Shown in pieces: positions 38,562 to 48,544 of a stretch of 64,000 nucleotides of DNA. The notes under the pieces are model-generated. The model did no database searches and was not told the origin of the DNA. It saw only the letters and a program-made list of their open reading frames with translations. Each line of letters opens with the position of its first letter. The first letter of the stretch is position 1. This stretch comes from Lentzea aerocolonigenes (GTDB lineage Bacteria; Actinomycetota; Actinomycetes; Mycobacteriales; Pseudonocardiaceae). Location: the NCBI RefSeq assembly GCF_000974445.1, contig NZ_BBOJ01000001.1, positions 372,001 through 436,000 on the forward strand. Reading direction: 5' to 3'. Position numbers and translations under genes: made by a program.

Positions 38562-39902
38562 TCAGCCGTTCGAGATCGAGGTCATCTCCTCACGCGACAC
38601 GACCTTGACGCGCTCCCGGCCGTGCGCCGCACCCAGGGCGATCTCGTGCGCGTCGAGCCTGCTCCAGCCCTCGTTCGTCACGAACGGCACGCCGCGCTGC
38701 TCGAGGAACTCGACCACGGCGTCCCGTGACGGCGAGGCACAGCGGGGGAGCGACGGGGCGTCTTCCAGGAGGCTGGTGATGGTTTCCAGCGCGTCGCCCT
38801 TGGTGTGGCCGATCAGGCCGATCGGGCCCCGCTTGATCCAGCCCGTCGTGTAAACGCCGGGCATCGGCACCTCGTCCAGGTCCAGCACTCGGCCGGCGAG
38901 GTGCGGGATCGTGCCGGAGACGTGGTCGAACGGGATGTCGGTCAGGTGCGTGGAGAGGTAGCCGACCGCGCGGTACACGGCTTGGACGTCCCAGTCGGTG
39001 AAGACGCCGGTGCCGCGGACGTTGCCGTCGCCGGTCAGCTCCTGCGTTTCGGTGCGCAGGCCCGTGACGCAGGACGAACCCAGGACCTCCACCGGTGCTT
39101 CCAGGAAGTGGAGGTGCAGGCGGCGGGGGCGGGTGCCCTCGTCGCGGATCGCCCACTCCTGGAGGGTCTTCACGATCATCTCGACCTGCTTGTTCGAGCG
39201 GATCGCGGCCATGGAGGCCTCGTCGAACTCGATGCCCTCGGCGTGGACGATCACCTCGACGTTCGGCGAGTGGTCCAGTTCGCGCAGTTCGAGGGGCGTG
39301 AACTTCGCCTGGGCCGGGCCGCGGCGGCCGAAGACGTGGACGTCGGTCACCGGTGACGACCGAAGGCCCTCGTAGACGTTCTGCGGGATCTCGGTCACCA
39401 GGAGCTCGTCCGCGGTCTTGGCGAGGATTCGCGCGACGTCGAGTGCCACGTTCCCGACGCCGAGGACCGCTACGGACTTCGCCTCCAACGGCCAGGTGCG
39501 CGGGGCGTCCGGGTGGCCGTCGTACCAGGACACGAAGTCCGCGGCGCCGTAGCTGCCGGGGAGGTCGATGCCCGGGATGTCCAGCTGTCGGTCGGACGAC
39601 GCGCCGGTCGAGAAGATGACCGCGTCGTAGAACTGGCGCAGGTCGTCGAGCTTGATGTCGACGCCGTACTCGACGTTGCCGAAGAAGCGGACCGACGGCT
39701 TGTCGAGCACCTTCTGCAGTGCCGTGACGATGCCCTTGATGCGCGGGTGGTCGGGCGCGACGCCGTAGCGGACGAGGCCGTAGGGCGCCGGGAGCTTTTC
39801 GAAGAGGTCGATCTGCACGTCGACGTCGGACTTGGTCAGGATGTCGGCCGCGTACACACCGGCTGGGCCGGCGCCGACGACAGCGACGCGCAAAGAACTC
39901 AT
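38562..39902 (-). CDS. fprA: FprA-type ferredoxin/adrenodoxin--NADP reductase
   Basis: 446 residues. The N-terminal FAD motif is VVGAGPAGVYAADIL, followed by the hallmark LPAPYGLVRYGVAPDHP. The NADPH motif is VLGVGNVALDVARIL, and a GRRGPAQAKFTPLELREL segment and the C-terminal GWIKRGPIGLIGHTKGDA complete the adrenodoxin-reductase pattern. It moves electrons between NADPH and ferredoxins, for example to cytochromes P450. The ATG at 39902 (MSSLRVAVVG) is chosen over 39932, because an IdeR-type iron box covers 39913-39931. Iron-dependent repression is therefore predicted. Confidence 0.93.
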   Translation of the reverse strand: MSSLRVAVVGAGPAGVYAADILTKSDVDVQIDLFEKLPAPYGLVRYGVAPDHPRIKGIVTALQKVLDKPSVRFFGNVEYGVDIKLDDLRQFYDAVIFSTGASSDRQLDIPGIDLPGSYGAADFVSWYDGHPDAPRTWPLEAKSVAVLGVGNVALDVARILAKTADELLVTEIPQNVYEGLRSSPVTDVHVFGRRGPAQAKFTPLELRELDHSPNVEVIVHAEGIEFDEASMAAIRSNKQVEMIVKTLQEWAIRDEGTRPRRLHLHFLEAPVEVLGSSCVTGLRTETQELTGDGNVRGTGVFTDWDVQAVYRAVGYLSTHLTDIPFDHVSGTIPHLAGRVLDLDEVPMPGVYTTGWIKRGPIGLIGHTKGDALETITSLLEDAPSLPRCASPSRDAVVEFLEQRGVPFVTNEGWSRLDAHEIALGAAHGRERVKVVSREEMTSISNG

Positions 39903-39912
39903 GACACCTATT

Positions 39913-39931
39913 TTAGGGTAGCCTAACCTCA
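39913..39931. promoter_or_regulatory. DtxR/IdeR iron box between fprA and pabA
   Basis: TTAGGGTAGCCTAACCTCA matches the iron-box consensus TTAGGTTAGSCTAACCTAA at 17 of 19 positions. It is 11 bp upstream of the fprA start codon and 49 bp from the divergent pabA start, so it could control either gene. Confidence 0.75.
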
Positions 39932-39979
39932 AGGAAGACGAGAGCTAACTCACTCGACTCGACCGACTAGGCTCTGTCC

Positions 39980-40621
39980 ATGCGCGTGCTCGTGGTCGAC
40001 AACTACGACAGCTTCGTCTACAACCTCGTCCAGTACCTCGCTCAGCTTGGTGCGGAGTGCGTCGTGCGGCGCAACGACGAGGTTGACCTCGACGAGATCG
40101 ACGACGTCGACGGCGTGCTCGTGAGCCCCGGCCCCGGTACGCCGGAGCGGGCGGGCGCGAGCATCGACGTCATCAAGAAGTGCGCCGACACCGGAAAGCC
40201 GGTCTTCGGCGTGTGCCTCGGCCACCAGGCGATCGGTGTGGTGTGGGGCGGAACGGTCGACCGCGCGCCCGAGTTGCTGCACGGCAAGACGAGCATCGTC
40301 TTCCACGAGGGCAAGGGTGTGCTCAAGGGCGTGCCGCAGCCGTTCATCGCGACCCGCTACCACTCGCTGACGGTGCTGCCGGAAACGATTCCCGCGGAGT
40401 TCGAGGTCACCGGCAAGACCGAGACCGGCATCGTGATGGCCATGCGCCACAAGGAACTTCCGGTCGAGGGCGTGCAGTTCCACCCCGAGTCGGTGCTGAC
40501 CGACGGCGGCCATCGGATGCTCGCCAACTGGCTCAAGGTCTGCGGCTTCGAGGTGCCGGAGGCCACGGTCGCGCAGCTCGAGACCGGCATGCGCACGCTC
40601 GCCGCGGCCGCCCGCCAGTAA
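39980..40621 (+). CDS. pabA: Anthranilate / aminodeoxychorismate synthase glutamine amidotransferase subunit
   Basis: 213 residues of a class I glutamine amidotransferase. The nucleophile cysteine is in FGVCLGHQAIG. The other triad residues are in VEGVQFHPESVLTDGG. The N-terminus MRVLVVDNYDSFVYNLVQYL is typical of TrpG/PabA. The gene position before pknB matches Rv0013 (annotated trpG or pabA). The synthase subunit is not in the window, so folate or tryptophan use cannot be decided. The ATG at 39980 diverges from fprA across an iron box. Confidence 0.93.
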   Translation: MRVLVVDNYDSFVYNLVQYLAQLGAECVVRRNDEVDLDEIDDVDGVLVSPGPGTPERAGASIDVIKKCADTGKPVFGVCLGHQAIGVVWGGTVDRAPELLHGKTSIVFHEGKGVLKGVPQPFIATRYHSLTVLPETIPAEFEVTGKTETGIVMAMRHKELPVEGVQFHPESVLTDGGHRMLANWLKVCGFEVPEATVAQLETGMRTLAAAARQ

Positions 40622-40628
40622 CGAAAAA

Positions 40629-40655
40629 GGGCGGCTTCCGCAGTGGAAGCCGCCC
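40629..40655. terminator. Terminator at the 3' end of the pknB operon
   Basis: An 11-bp stem (40629-40639 with 40645-40655). On the minus strand it is followed by TTTTT, 16 bp after the pknB stop, so it ends the long kinase/cell-wall operon. It also faces the end of pabA. Confidence 0.82.
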
Positions 40656-40670
40656 CAGCTCGAAAGCTTT

Positions 40671-42677
40671 CTACGTCGTCACGACGCCGAACTTGCCGAT
40701 CGTCAGCGTCACGGTCGACCCCTTGGTGAACGGCTGACCCTTGCCGGGGTTCTGCGCGACCACCTTCTTGTCCTGCGAGACGTTGGTGACCGGCTGGTCC
40801 TCGATGTTGAGGTTGCCGTTCCAGCCCAGCGACCTGAGCTTGTTCTCGGCTTCCTTCTGCGACAGGCCCGTCAGGTCCGGCATCTCGAGCTGGTTGCCCT
40901 TCGAGACCCGGATCGTCACCTGCGTGTCCTTGGCCGCCTTGCTGTTGCCGGTCGGGTTCTGCGACACGACCCGGCCCTCCGGCTGCGCGCTGTCGACCTG
41001 CTCGACGTTGACCTTGAAGCCGGAACCCTCGAGCGTCTGACGGGCGTCGTTCACGTCACTGCCCACGACGTTCGGCACGTTCTGCTTCTCCGGTGCCTTG
41101 CCGAGCTGGATCGTGATCGTGCCGCCCTTCTTGAGCTTCAGGCCGTTCGCCGGGTTCTGGCTCGCGACCTTGCCGACCTTGTTCTGGTCGTCGACCTCGA
41201 CGGCGTCGGTGCTCTGCTGCAGCTTGAAGCCGTTCGGATCCTTGTCCAGGATCGCCTGCGCCTCCTGCGGGGTCTTGCCCGTCAGGTCGGGCACGGTGCC
41301 CTCGCCGGGAGGCGCACCGATGGAGATGGTGACCGTTGAACCCTTGTTGACCTGGCTGCCCTCCGGCGGGTTCGTGCCGACGACCTTGTTGATCTGGTCG
41401 GCCGTGCACTTGGCGGCGGCGCCGTTCGGGCCGGGCTCGCAGGCGACGTCCTCGGTGGCGGCCACCAGACCGGCCTTCTGGATCTTCTCCTTGGCGTCCA
41501 ACGGGCTCAGGCCGACGATCGACGGAACGGGGACCTTCTCCGTGGCCTTGTTGCTGGTATCCATGATGTTCGAGGTGATCCACGCAGCGAGGCCGAGCAC
41601 GGCCACGCACAGGATCACCACGAGCGTGATCATGATGGCCTTCTTGCGCTTGGCGCGCCGCTCTTCTTCCTCGTCCGCGATCGGGTCGTAGTCGTCGTCC
41701 GGCTCCGACTTCAACGCCGCGGGACGGTGCCTGCCGCCGCCACCGGAGATCACCTGCGTGCGCGGGGTGCGCGCCGCCTGCTCGTTCATCACGGCGGTGC
41801 GGTCCTCGGCCGTCATCACGGCCGGCGCGGACGGACGCTGACCCGACAGCACGCGCACCAGGTCGGCCCGCATCTCCGCGGCCGACTGGTAGCGGTTCGC
41901 CGGCCCCTTCGCCATCGCCTTCAGCACGATCGCGTCGAGCTGCGGCGACACCTTCGGGTTCAGCGACGACGGCGCCTTCGGGTCTTCCCGCACGTGCTGG
42001 TACGCGACCGCGACGGGGGAGTCGCCGGTGAACGGCGGCTCGCCGGTCAGCAGCTCGAACAGCACGCAGCCGGCCGCGTAGACGTCGGACCGGGCGTCGA
42101 CGGACTCGCCGCGCGCCTGCTCCGGCGACAGGTACTGGGCGGTGCCGATCACCGCTGCGGTCTGGGTGACCGCGGCCTGGCCGTCGTGTATCGCACGGGC
42201 GATGCCGAAGTCCATCACCTTCACGGCACCGGACTTCGTGATCATCACGTTGGCGGGCTTCACGTCGCGGTGGACGATGCCGTGCCGGTGGCTGAAGTCG
42301 AGAGCGGCCGAGACGTCGGCCATGACCTCCATCGCGCGCTTGCCCGACAGCGGGCCCTGCGTCTTCACGATGTCGCGCAGCGTTCGCCCGTCGACGAACT
42401 CCATGACGATGTAGGGCAGCGGACCGTACTCGGTCTGCGTCTCGCCGGTGTCGTAGACGGCGACGATCGCCGGGTGGTTCAGCGCCGCGGAGTTCTGCGC
42501 CTCGCGGCGGAATCGCTCCTGGAACTGGGCGTCACGGGCGAGGTCAGCGCGCAGCACCTTGATCGCCACGTCTCTGCCGAGGCGGACGTCCCGCCCCTTG
42601 TGGACCTCGGACATGCCGCCGTACCCGAGGGTCTCACCCAGTTCGTAGCGGTTTGAGAGCAGTCGCGGAGTGCTCAT
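40671..42677 (-). CDS. pknB: Serine/threonine protein kinase PknB with PASTA repeats
   Basis: 668 residues. The kinase domain (about 10-270) is intact: GYGGMSEVHKG, VAIKVL, HRDVKPANVMI, MDFGIARA and the SPEQARGE segment. A basic juxtamembrane stretch and one helix (AIMITLVVILCVAVLGLAAWI) lead to four extracellular PASTA repeats, which bind muropeptides or lipid II in homologues. PknB controls growth and wall synthesis through CwlM, the MurJ-partner pseudokinase, FhaA and others, several of which are encoded here. The ATG at 42677 is 55 bp after pknA. It is the last gene of the operon. Confidence 0.96.
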   Translation of the reverse strand: MSTPRLLSNRYELGETLGYGGMSEVHKGRDVRLGRDVAIKVLRADLARDAQFQERFRREAQNSAALNHPAIVAVYDTGETQTEYGPLPYIVMEFVDGRTLRDIVKTQGPLSGKRAMEVMADVSAALDFSHRHGIVHRDVKPANVMITKSGAVKVMDFGIARAIHDGQAAVTQTAAVIGTAQYLSPEQARGESVDARSDVYAAGCVLFELLTGEPPFTGDSPVAVAYQHVREDPKAPSSLNPKVSPQLDAIVLKAMAKGPANRYQSAAEMRADLVRVLSGQRPSAPAVMTAEDRTAVMNEQAARTPRTQVISGGGGRHRPAALKSEPDDDYDPIADEEEERRAKRKKAIMITLVVILCVAVLGLAAWITSNIMDTSNKATEKVPVPSIVGLSPLDAKEKIQKAGLVAATEDVACEPGPNGAAAKCTADQINKVVGTNPPEGSQVNKGSTVTISIGAPPGEGTVPDLTGKTPQEAQAILDKDPNGFKLQQSTDAVEVDDQNKVGKVASQNPANGLKLKKGGTITIQLGKAPEKQNVPNVVGSDVNDARQTLEGSGFKVNVEQVDSAQPEGRVVSQNPTGNSKAAKDTQVTIRVSKGNQLEMPDLTGLSQKEAENKLRSLGWNGNLNIEDQPVTNVSQDKKVVAQNPGKGQPFTKGSTVTLTIGKFGVVTT

Positions 42678-42732
42678 CGGTGCTTCGTCCCGCTCCTAGT
42701 CGACGGTGTTCCCAGCTCGGTTCTTGTCTTGC

Positions 42733-44175
42733 TCATGGCGCGCACGTCACCTTCACCTGCGAGCCGGCCGGCACCCCGCCTGTCGGCGAGATGGCGGTGA
42801 CCCTGCACTTCTTCAGGTCGCCCGGCGCCGTGCCCTGGGGGCTCTGCACCCTGGGCTCCAGGCCGTGGCCGATCAGGTCTGTCCTGACCTCGTCGCCAGA
42901 ACGACCGATGTAGTCGTCCTCGTCGACTTGCATCAGCGCGTTGCCCGGTATCCGATCAGCCGAGTCGGGCTTCGCCTGCCCGTTCGCCGGCGGGTTCACC
43001 GAACTGGACGCGGCCGGTCGGTCACCTTGCCCGTTCCCGGTGTTCGGCTTCACTGCCCACTGCCACACGAGGACCACGCCGAGCACCAGCAGCACGGTCA
43101 CCAGGAAAGCGACCATAACCCAGACGACGGTCCGGTTTCTCCCCGGTGGTGTCGGCATGGGGGTGAACGTGCCGGTTTGGTGCGCCGGTGGCATCGCCGG
43201 GTGGGTGCCGGGACGGCCCTGGTGGTGGGCCATCTGCGGTGGAATCGGCAACGGCTGCGACACCTGGGGTGGCGGCGGAGGCGGTGCCACCTGCTGCGGC
43301 ACGACCTGGGGCATGGCGAACCCGGACGGCGTCGGCAGCGGCTGGCCCACCCGCACCGCGCTGACCGCGGCGGCGAACTCCCCACCGGTCCGGTAGCGCT
43401 GCCGAGGGTCCTTGACCAGCGTCGCTTCGATCAACGCGCGGGCACCCGGCGGCACGTCCGGCGGCAACGGCGGCGCCATGTCGCGGATGTGCATCATCGC
43501 GACGGTCACGGCGTTGTCCGACAGGAACGGCCGGTGTCCGGCCAGGCATTCGTAGCCACACACGGCCAACGAGTAAACGTCGCTCGCCGGTTCGGCCTCT
43601 CCGCCAAGAGCTTGTTCGGGCGCGATGTAGTGCGCGGTGCCCATCACCATGCCCGACCGCGTCACGGGTGCCGCGTCCACGGCCTTCGCGATGCCGAAGT
43701 CGGTGATCTTCACCTTCCCCGACGGCGTGACCATGATGTTGCCCGGCTTGACGTCCCGGTGCACGAGCCCGCGTTCGTGGGCGGCCTGCAACGCGTTGCC
43801 CGTCTGCTCCAGCAGGTCGAGCGTCACCTCGGCGGTCAGCCGGCCGCGCGAGATGATCGTCGCGAGCGGTTCGCCCTCGACGAGCTCCATGACGAGGTAC
43901 GCGGTGTCCTCCGGTCCGTCGCTGACGGACGCGGTCTCGCCGTAGTCGTGCACCGACGCGATGCCGGGGTGGTTGAGCGACGCGGTCATCCGCGCCTCGG
44001 TGCGGAAGCGGTGCAGGAACTCGGGATCGCCGGACAGCTCGGCCTTGAGGACCTTCACGGCCACCCGCCGGTCGAGCCGTTCGTCGGCGCCTTCCCAGAC
44101 CTCGCCCATGCCACCGACCGCGATCCGCCTGGTCAGGCGGTAGCGGTCGGCGAGGAGCTGGCCCGTGGTCAGCAT
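42733..44175 (-). CDS. pknA: Serine/threonine protein kinase PknA
   Basis: 480 residues. The kinase domain (about 10-275) has [44 protein letters not shown] and [12 protein letters not shown] Pro/Gln-rich linker follows, then one transmembrane helix ([21 protein letters not shown]) and an extracellular segment that resembles a single PASTA repeat, ending in [10 protein letters not shown]. tuberculosis PknA lacks clear PASTA repeats, so this tail is a small difference. The ATG at 44175 overlaps the pbpA stop by one base. Confidence 0.95.
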   Translation of the reverse strand: MLTTGQLLADRYRLTRRIAVGGMGEVWEGADERLDRRVAVKVLKAELSGDPEFLHRFRTEARMTASLNHPGIASVHDYGETASVSDGPEDTAYLVMELVEGEPLATIISRGRLTAEVTLDLLEQTGNALQAAHERGLVHRDVKPGNIMVTPSGKVKITDFGIAKAVDAAPVTRSGMVMGTAHYIAPEQALGGEAEPASDVYSLAVCGYECLAGHRPFLSDNAVTVAMMHIRDMAPPLPPDVPPGARALIEATLVKDPRQRYRTGGEFAAAVSAVRVGQPLPTPSGFAMPQVVPQQVAPPPPPPQVSQPLPIPPQMAHHQGRPGTHPAMPPAHQTGTFTPMPTPPGRNRTVVWVMVAFLVTVLLVLGVVLVWQWAVKPNTGNGQGDRPAASSSVNPPANGQAKPDSADRIPGNALMQVDEDDYIGRSGDEVRTDLIGHGLEPRVQSPQGTAPGDLKKCRVTAISPTGGVPAGSQVKVTCAP

Positions 44176-45641
44176 CAGCGACCCGCCAGGTACGCGTTCA
44201 TCACGGCGCGCCCGATCGGGGCGGCGACCTTGCCACCGGTGGCACCCAGACCGCGGTCGCCGCCGTCCTCGACGATGACCGCGATCGCGATCTCCGGCTT
44301 CTGCGCCGGCGCGAACGCGATGTACCAGGCGTGCGGCTTGGTCTTCAACGGGTCGTTGCCGTGCTCGGCGGTACCGGTCTTCGACGCCACCTGGACGCCG
44401 ATGCCCTGGCCACCGGTGTTGATCTCCGACTGGATCATCATGTCGCGCAGAGCGGCCGCGTTGTCCTTGCTCATCGCGGTCTCGACCTCGTCGGGCTCGG
44501 TGTCCTCGATCCCCTTCAGGTCCGGGCCGAGGATCTTCGACACGAGGTACGGCTGCATCCGCTTGCCGCCGTTGGCGATCGTCGCGGCCACCACGGCGTT
44601 CTCCAGCGGCGTGATCTGCACGTCGCGCTGGCCGATGCCGGTCTGGTAGAGCGCCGCCTCGTCCGGGATCGCGCCGAGCGTCGAGGTCTCGACAGGCAGC
44701 GGCACCTTGAGGCCGGGGTCGTTGAAGCCGAACTTCTCCGCCTGCCTGCGCAGCTTGTTCGCGCCGAGCTGGCCCGCCATCTCGCCGAACGCCGTGTTGC
44801 ACGACTTGGCGAGCGCGGTCTCCATCGACACCGTCTGGCCGGGGCCGCACGGGGTGCCGTTGAAGTTCGGCAGGTCCGTCTGCGTGTTCGGCAGCTTGAT
44901 GGTGCCGGCGGCGGTGTACTGCGTGTCCTTGTTCTTGCCGTCGGCGAGCGCACCCGCGGCCACGATGACCTTGAGCGTCGAACCGGCCGGGTAGAGGGCC
45001 TGCGTCGCGCGGTTGACCAGCGGGTCGTTCGAGCCCTCCGCGTTGAGCTGCTTCCACGCCGTGGCCTGCTCACCGGCGTCGTGGCTCGCGAGCAGGTTCG
45101 GGTCGTAGGAGGGCGTGCTCGCCATCGCGAGGATCTCGCCGGTCTCCGGCTTGATCGCGACGACCGAACCGGTGAAGCCCTTCGCGGTCAGCTGGTCGTA
45201 CGCGACCTGCTGGACCTTCGGCTGCAGGGTGAGCTGCACGTTGCCGCCGACCGGGTCACGACCGGTGATCAGCGCGGAGATCCGGCGCGCGAACAGCCGG
45301 TCGTCCGAGCCGTTCAGCAGGTCGTTCTCGGCGCGCTCCATGCCGGAGGTGCCGTACGTGACCGACAGGTACCCGGTGACCGGCGCGTACGCGGGGCCGT
45401 TGCTGTAGGTGCGCAGGAACTTGAGACGGTCCGTCGTCTCCTTGACGTCCGCGATCGTCGTGCCGTCGGCAGCGATGATCAGACCGCGCTTGCGGGCGTA
45501 CTCGTCGAGCAGCACCCGGCGGTTGTACGGGTTCTTGCGCCACTCGTCGGCGTTGATGACCTGCACCCACGTGGCGTTGCCCAGGAGCAGCAGGATCATG
45601 ACCATCATGGCCATGCCGACGCGGCGGAGCGGTGTGTTCAT
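44175..45641 (-). CDS. pbpA: Penicillin-binding protein PbpA (class B transpeptidase)
   Basis: 488 residues. An N-terminal anchor helix ([20 protein letters not shown]) is followed by the dimerisation region and the transpeptidase domain. Active-site motifs are AGSTLK (SxxK serine), KSCNTAF (SxN) and SKTGTAEHG (KTG). It cross-links peptidoglycan during growth or division, paired with the SEDS protein encoded just upstream. It starts at ATG 45641 in a 4-bp overlap with rodA, and shares one base with pknA. Its M. tuberculosis equivalent, Rv0016c, is a PknB substrate. Confidence 0.95.
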   Translation of the reverse strand: MNTPLRRVGMAMMVMILLLLGNATWVQVINADEWRKNPYNRRVLLDEYARKRGLIIAADGTTIADVKETTDRLKFLRTYSNGPAYAPVTGYLSVTYGTSGMERAENDLLNGSDDRLFARRISALITGRDPVGGNVQLTLQPKVQQVAYDQLTAKGFTGSVVAIKPETGEILAMASTPSYDPNLLASHDAGEQATAWKQLNAEGSNDPLVNRATQALYPAGSTLKVIVAAGALADGKNKDTQYTAAGTIKLPNTQTDLPNFNGTPCGPGQTVSMETALAKSCNTAFGEMAGQLGANKLRRQAEKFGFNDPGLKVPLPVETSTLGAIPDEAALYQTGIGQRDVQITPLENAVVAATIANGGKRMQPYLVSKILGPDLKGIEDTEPDEVETAMSKDNAAALRDMMIQSEINTGGQGIGVQVASKTGTAEHGNDPLKTKPHAWYIAFAPAQKPEIAIAVIVEDGGDRGLGATGGKVAAPIGRAVMNAYLAGR

Positions 45642-47110
45642 TTGGGACGCTCCACCATCACAGTGTGCTGGTCGGCGATAGCCGGTTGTTGCGGTTTCGG
45701 CTTGGGAGCCCGCTGCGGAGCCCTCGCGGAGGCAGAAATTCGCAGTAGCAACGCGACCAGGATGTAGTTCGCAAGAAGTGACGAACCGCCGTAGGACAGG
45801 AACGGCGCGGTGATACCCGTCATCGGGATCAGCTTGGTGACACCGCCGACGACGATGAAGACCTGGAAGCAGACCGCGAACGCCAGACCGCCACCGAGCA
45901 GCTTGCCGAAGCTGTCCCGCACGGCGATGGCGCTCCGCAGGCCGCGCAACGCGAAGATCATGTAGATCAAAAGCAGGGCCGCGAAGCCGACGAACCCGAG
46001 CTCCTCGCCGATCACGGCGGTGATGAAGTCGGTGTTCGCCTCGGGGATCATCTCCGGACGGCCAGCGCCGAGCCCGGCACCACCGATGCCGCCGGTCGCG
46101 AGACCGAACAGCGACTGCGAGATCTGGTAGCCGCCACCGATCTTCTCGTAGCGCGCGATCGGGTCCTGCCAGTTCGCCACGCGCTGCTGGACGTGCGTGA
46201 AGAGCTTCCACGCGACGACCGCACCACCGGAGAACAGGCCTAGACCGAGCACGACCCACGCCGCGCGTTCGGTGGCGACGTAGAGCAGCACGAGCACGAT
46301 GCCGAAGAACAGCAGCGAGGAGCCGAGGTCCTTCTGCAGGACCATGACCGCGACCGCGACGCCCCAGGCCGCGAACAGCGGGCCGAGGTCGCGGGCGCGC
46401 GGCAGGTCCATGCCGAGGAACCGGCGGCCCGCGGTCGTGAAGAGGTCCCGCTTCGACACCAGGAACGCGGCGAAGAAGACCATCAGGAGGATCTTGGCGA
46501 ACTCACCGGGCTGGATCGACAACGGGCCGATGCGCAGCCAGATCTTCGCGCCGTTGATCTCGGGTGCGATGAAGCCGGGGAGCACACCGGGCAGCATCAG
46601 CGCGACGAGGCCGACGAGGCCGAACGTGTAGCCGAACCGCGCGAGCATCCGGTGGTCCGTCAGGAACTTCAGCGTGGCCGCGAACAGCAACAACCCGATG
46701 GCGGTCCAGATGACCTGCTTGAACGCCACCGGGTCCCACACCGAGCCGTCCGGGAAGACGGTGCCCTCGTTGGCGAGGTCGATCCGGTGGATGACCACCA
46801 GACCGAGCCCGTTGAGCAACGCGACGCACGGCAGGATCGCCGGGTCCGCGTACGGCGCCCACCTGCGGACGGCGAGGTGGGCACAGGCGAAGAGGCCGAG
46901 GTAGGCGAGGCCGAGGTAGAGGATCCTCAGGCTCAGCGACCGCTCCTGGTTGAGTTCGACCAGGATCAGCGCCAGCGTCACGAGACCGGCTGCGAACGAC
47001 AGCATCACCAGCTCGGTGCCGCGCCGCGTGGGCGGTCGCAGTCCCGGCGACGTGTTCGTCGCCACCGACGCGCCTGGCGAGCCTTCCCCGGTGGGGACGG
47101 GCGAGCTCAA
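45638..47110 (-). CDS. rodA: SEDS family peptidoglycan polymerase (RodA/FtsW)
   Basis: 490 residues with about ten membrane helices. Family motifs are GINGAKIWLRIGPLSIQPGEFAK-like (here EINGAKIWLRIG and QPGEFAKIL), KDLGSSLLFFGI and the C-terminal TGITAPFLSYGGSSLLANY. SEDS proteins polymerise lipid II with a cognate class B PBP, here PbpA. The start is a TTG at 47110 placed directly after the pstP stop codon and preceded by GGGAGGG at 7 nt, so reinitiation is likely. The gene occupies the rodA position (Rv0017c). Confidence 0.94.
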   Translation of the reverse strand: MSSPVPTGEGSPGASVATNTSPGLRPPTRRGTELVMLSFAAGLVTLALILVELNQERSLSLRILYLGLAYLGLFACAHLAVRRWAPYADPAILPCVALLNGLGLVVIHRIDLANEGTVFPDGSVWDPVAFKQVIWTAIGLLLFAATLKFLTDHRMLARFGYTFGLVGLVALMLPGVLPGFIAPEINGAKIWLRIGPLSIQPGEFAKILLMVFFAAFLVSKRDLFTTAGRRFLGMDLPRARDLGPLFAAWGVAVAVMVLQKDLGSSLLFFGIVLVLLYVATERAAWVVLGLGLFSGGAVVAWKLFTHVQQRVANWQDPIARYEKIGGGYQISQSLFGLATGGIGGAGLGAGRPEMIPEANTDFITAVIGEELGFVGFAALLLIYMIFALRGLRSAIAVRDSFGKLLGGGLAFAVCFQVFIVVGGVTKLIPMTGITAPFLSYGGSSLLANYILVALLLRISASARAPQRAPKPKPQQPAIADQHTVMVERPK

Positions 47111-48544
47111 CTACGGACCCTCCCGGCATTCCACGCCGACCTTCTGCGCGGTCGAGGAGGGCGGCGTCTCGGTGGTCCCGGTCGTCCCGGTCGTCCCGGT
47201 CTCGGGTGAACCGTTCGCCGGCGGGTTACCGGACGTGGTGGTCGGCGGCGTGGTCGTGGTGGTCGTCGTCGTGGTCGTCGTGGTCGACGTCGACGACGTG
47301 TCCTTGCACAACGGCAGGATGTACTCGGTGCGCAGCAACCTGACCGCGGCGCGCGCGCCGTCCAGACCGTTGTCGCTGCGGATGCCCGCGGTGATGGTCT
47401 TGCGGCCGGCTTCCTGCAGGTCCTTCAACGTGATCGGGCTGCAGCCCGTCGACCCCGGCGGGCACGAGTCCTCGACCTTGGACGACAGCTTGAAGCCGAG
47501 CACCGTGCCGTTGAGGCCGCGGAAGATCGCGACCTGGCCGTCCTCGGTGGCGCCGACGTAGTACTGGGTGTTGAGCCACAGCTTGCCGCCGACCGCCACG
47601 ACGGCGGTCAGCAGGAGCAGCACGAAGATGATCGCGAACGCCTTGAGCGCGTTCTTCTTCTTGCGCTTCGGGTCCTGCGGCGGCGGAGGTGCCTCCACCC
47701 GCTGCGGCATCGGCGGGCGCTGCTGCGTGAGCGCGCTCGCCCGCGAGGCCGCGGAGTCCGGCGGGGTGTTGTGCTCCTCGCTGCCGTCACCAGCCGCGCC
47801 GCCGAGGATCGGGTAGTCGTCGCCGAAATCGACGTCCTCGACGTCCGCCACGATCACCGTGACGTTGTCGGGTCCGCCGCCCTTCAGCGCGAGCTCGATC
47901 ATCCGGTCCGCGCACGACTGCGGGTCCGGGATGCGGATCGCCTCGTCGAGCGTCTCCAGGCTCACGACGCCGGACAGACCGTCCGAGCAGAGCAGGAACC
48001 GGTCGCCGACGCGTGCTTCGCGCACGGTGAGGCTGGGCTCGAAGTCGTGGCCGGTGAGCGCACGCAGCAGCAACGAGCGTTGCGGGTGCGTGGCGGCCTC
48101 GTCCGGCGTGATCCGGCCCTCGTCGATCAACGACTGGACGAACGTGTCGTCGTGCGTGATCTGCGCGAACATGCCCTCCCTCAGGAGGTACGCGCGCGAG
48201 TCGCCGATGTGCACGAGCCCGAGGCGGTTGCCCGCGAACAGGATGGCCGTGAGCGTGGTGCCCATGCCCTCCAGGTCCGGGTCGCTCGTCACGAGCTCGG
48301 AGATGGCGCCGTTGCCGGCCGCGACCGCGTCGCGGAGCTTGCCGAGGAGGTCGTCGCCAGGCTCGTCGTCGTCGACGTGGGCCAGCGAGGCGATGACCAC
48401 CTTGCTCGCGACTTCACCGGCGGCGTGGCCACCCATGCCGTCGGCGACTGCGAGCAGGCGAGGGCCCGCGTACACGGAGTCCTGGTTGTTGGAGCGAACC
48501 AGGCCCCTGTCGCTGCGGGCCGCGTATCGAAGAACCAAGGTCAT
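47111..48544 (-). CDS. pstP: PP2C-type serine/threonine phosphatase PstP
   Basis: 477 residues. The PPM catalytic domain (about 1-240) has the metal-binding motifs SNNQDS, ADGMGGHAAGEVAS, SDGLSGVV and GGPDNVTVI. One transmembrane helix (AFAIIFVLLLLTAVVAVGG, about 302-320) leads to an extracytoplasmic domain with two cysteines, a long Thr tract and a Pro/Thr/Gly tail. It reverses PknA/PknB phosphorylation. The ATG at 48544 overlaps the fhaB stop by 4 bp. Confidence 0.95.
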   Translation of the reverse strand: MTLVLRYAARSDRGLVRSNNQDSVYAGPRLLAVADGMGGHAAGEVASKVVIASLAHVDDDEPGDDLLGKLRDAVAAGNGAISELVTSDPDLEGMGTTLTAILFAGNRLGLVHIGDSRAYLLREGMFAQITHDDTFVQSLIDEGRITPDEAATHPQRSLLLRALTGHDFEPSLTVREARVGDRFLLCSDGLSGVVSLETLDEAIRIPDPQSCADRMIELALKGGGPDNVTVIVADVEDVDFGDDYPILGGAAGDGSEEHNTPPDSAASRASALTQQRPPMPQRVEAPPPPQDPKRKKKNALKAFAIIFVLLLLTAVVAVGGKLWLNTQYYVGATEDGQVAIFRGLNGTVLGFKLSSKVEDSCPPGSTGCSPITLKDLQEAGRKTITAGIRSDNGLDGARAAVRLLRTEYILPLCKDTSSTSTTTTTTTTTTTTPPTTTSGNPPANGSPETGTTGTTGTTETPPSSTAQKVGVECREGP

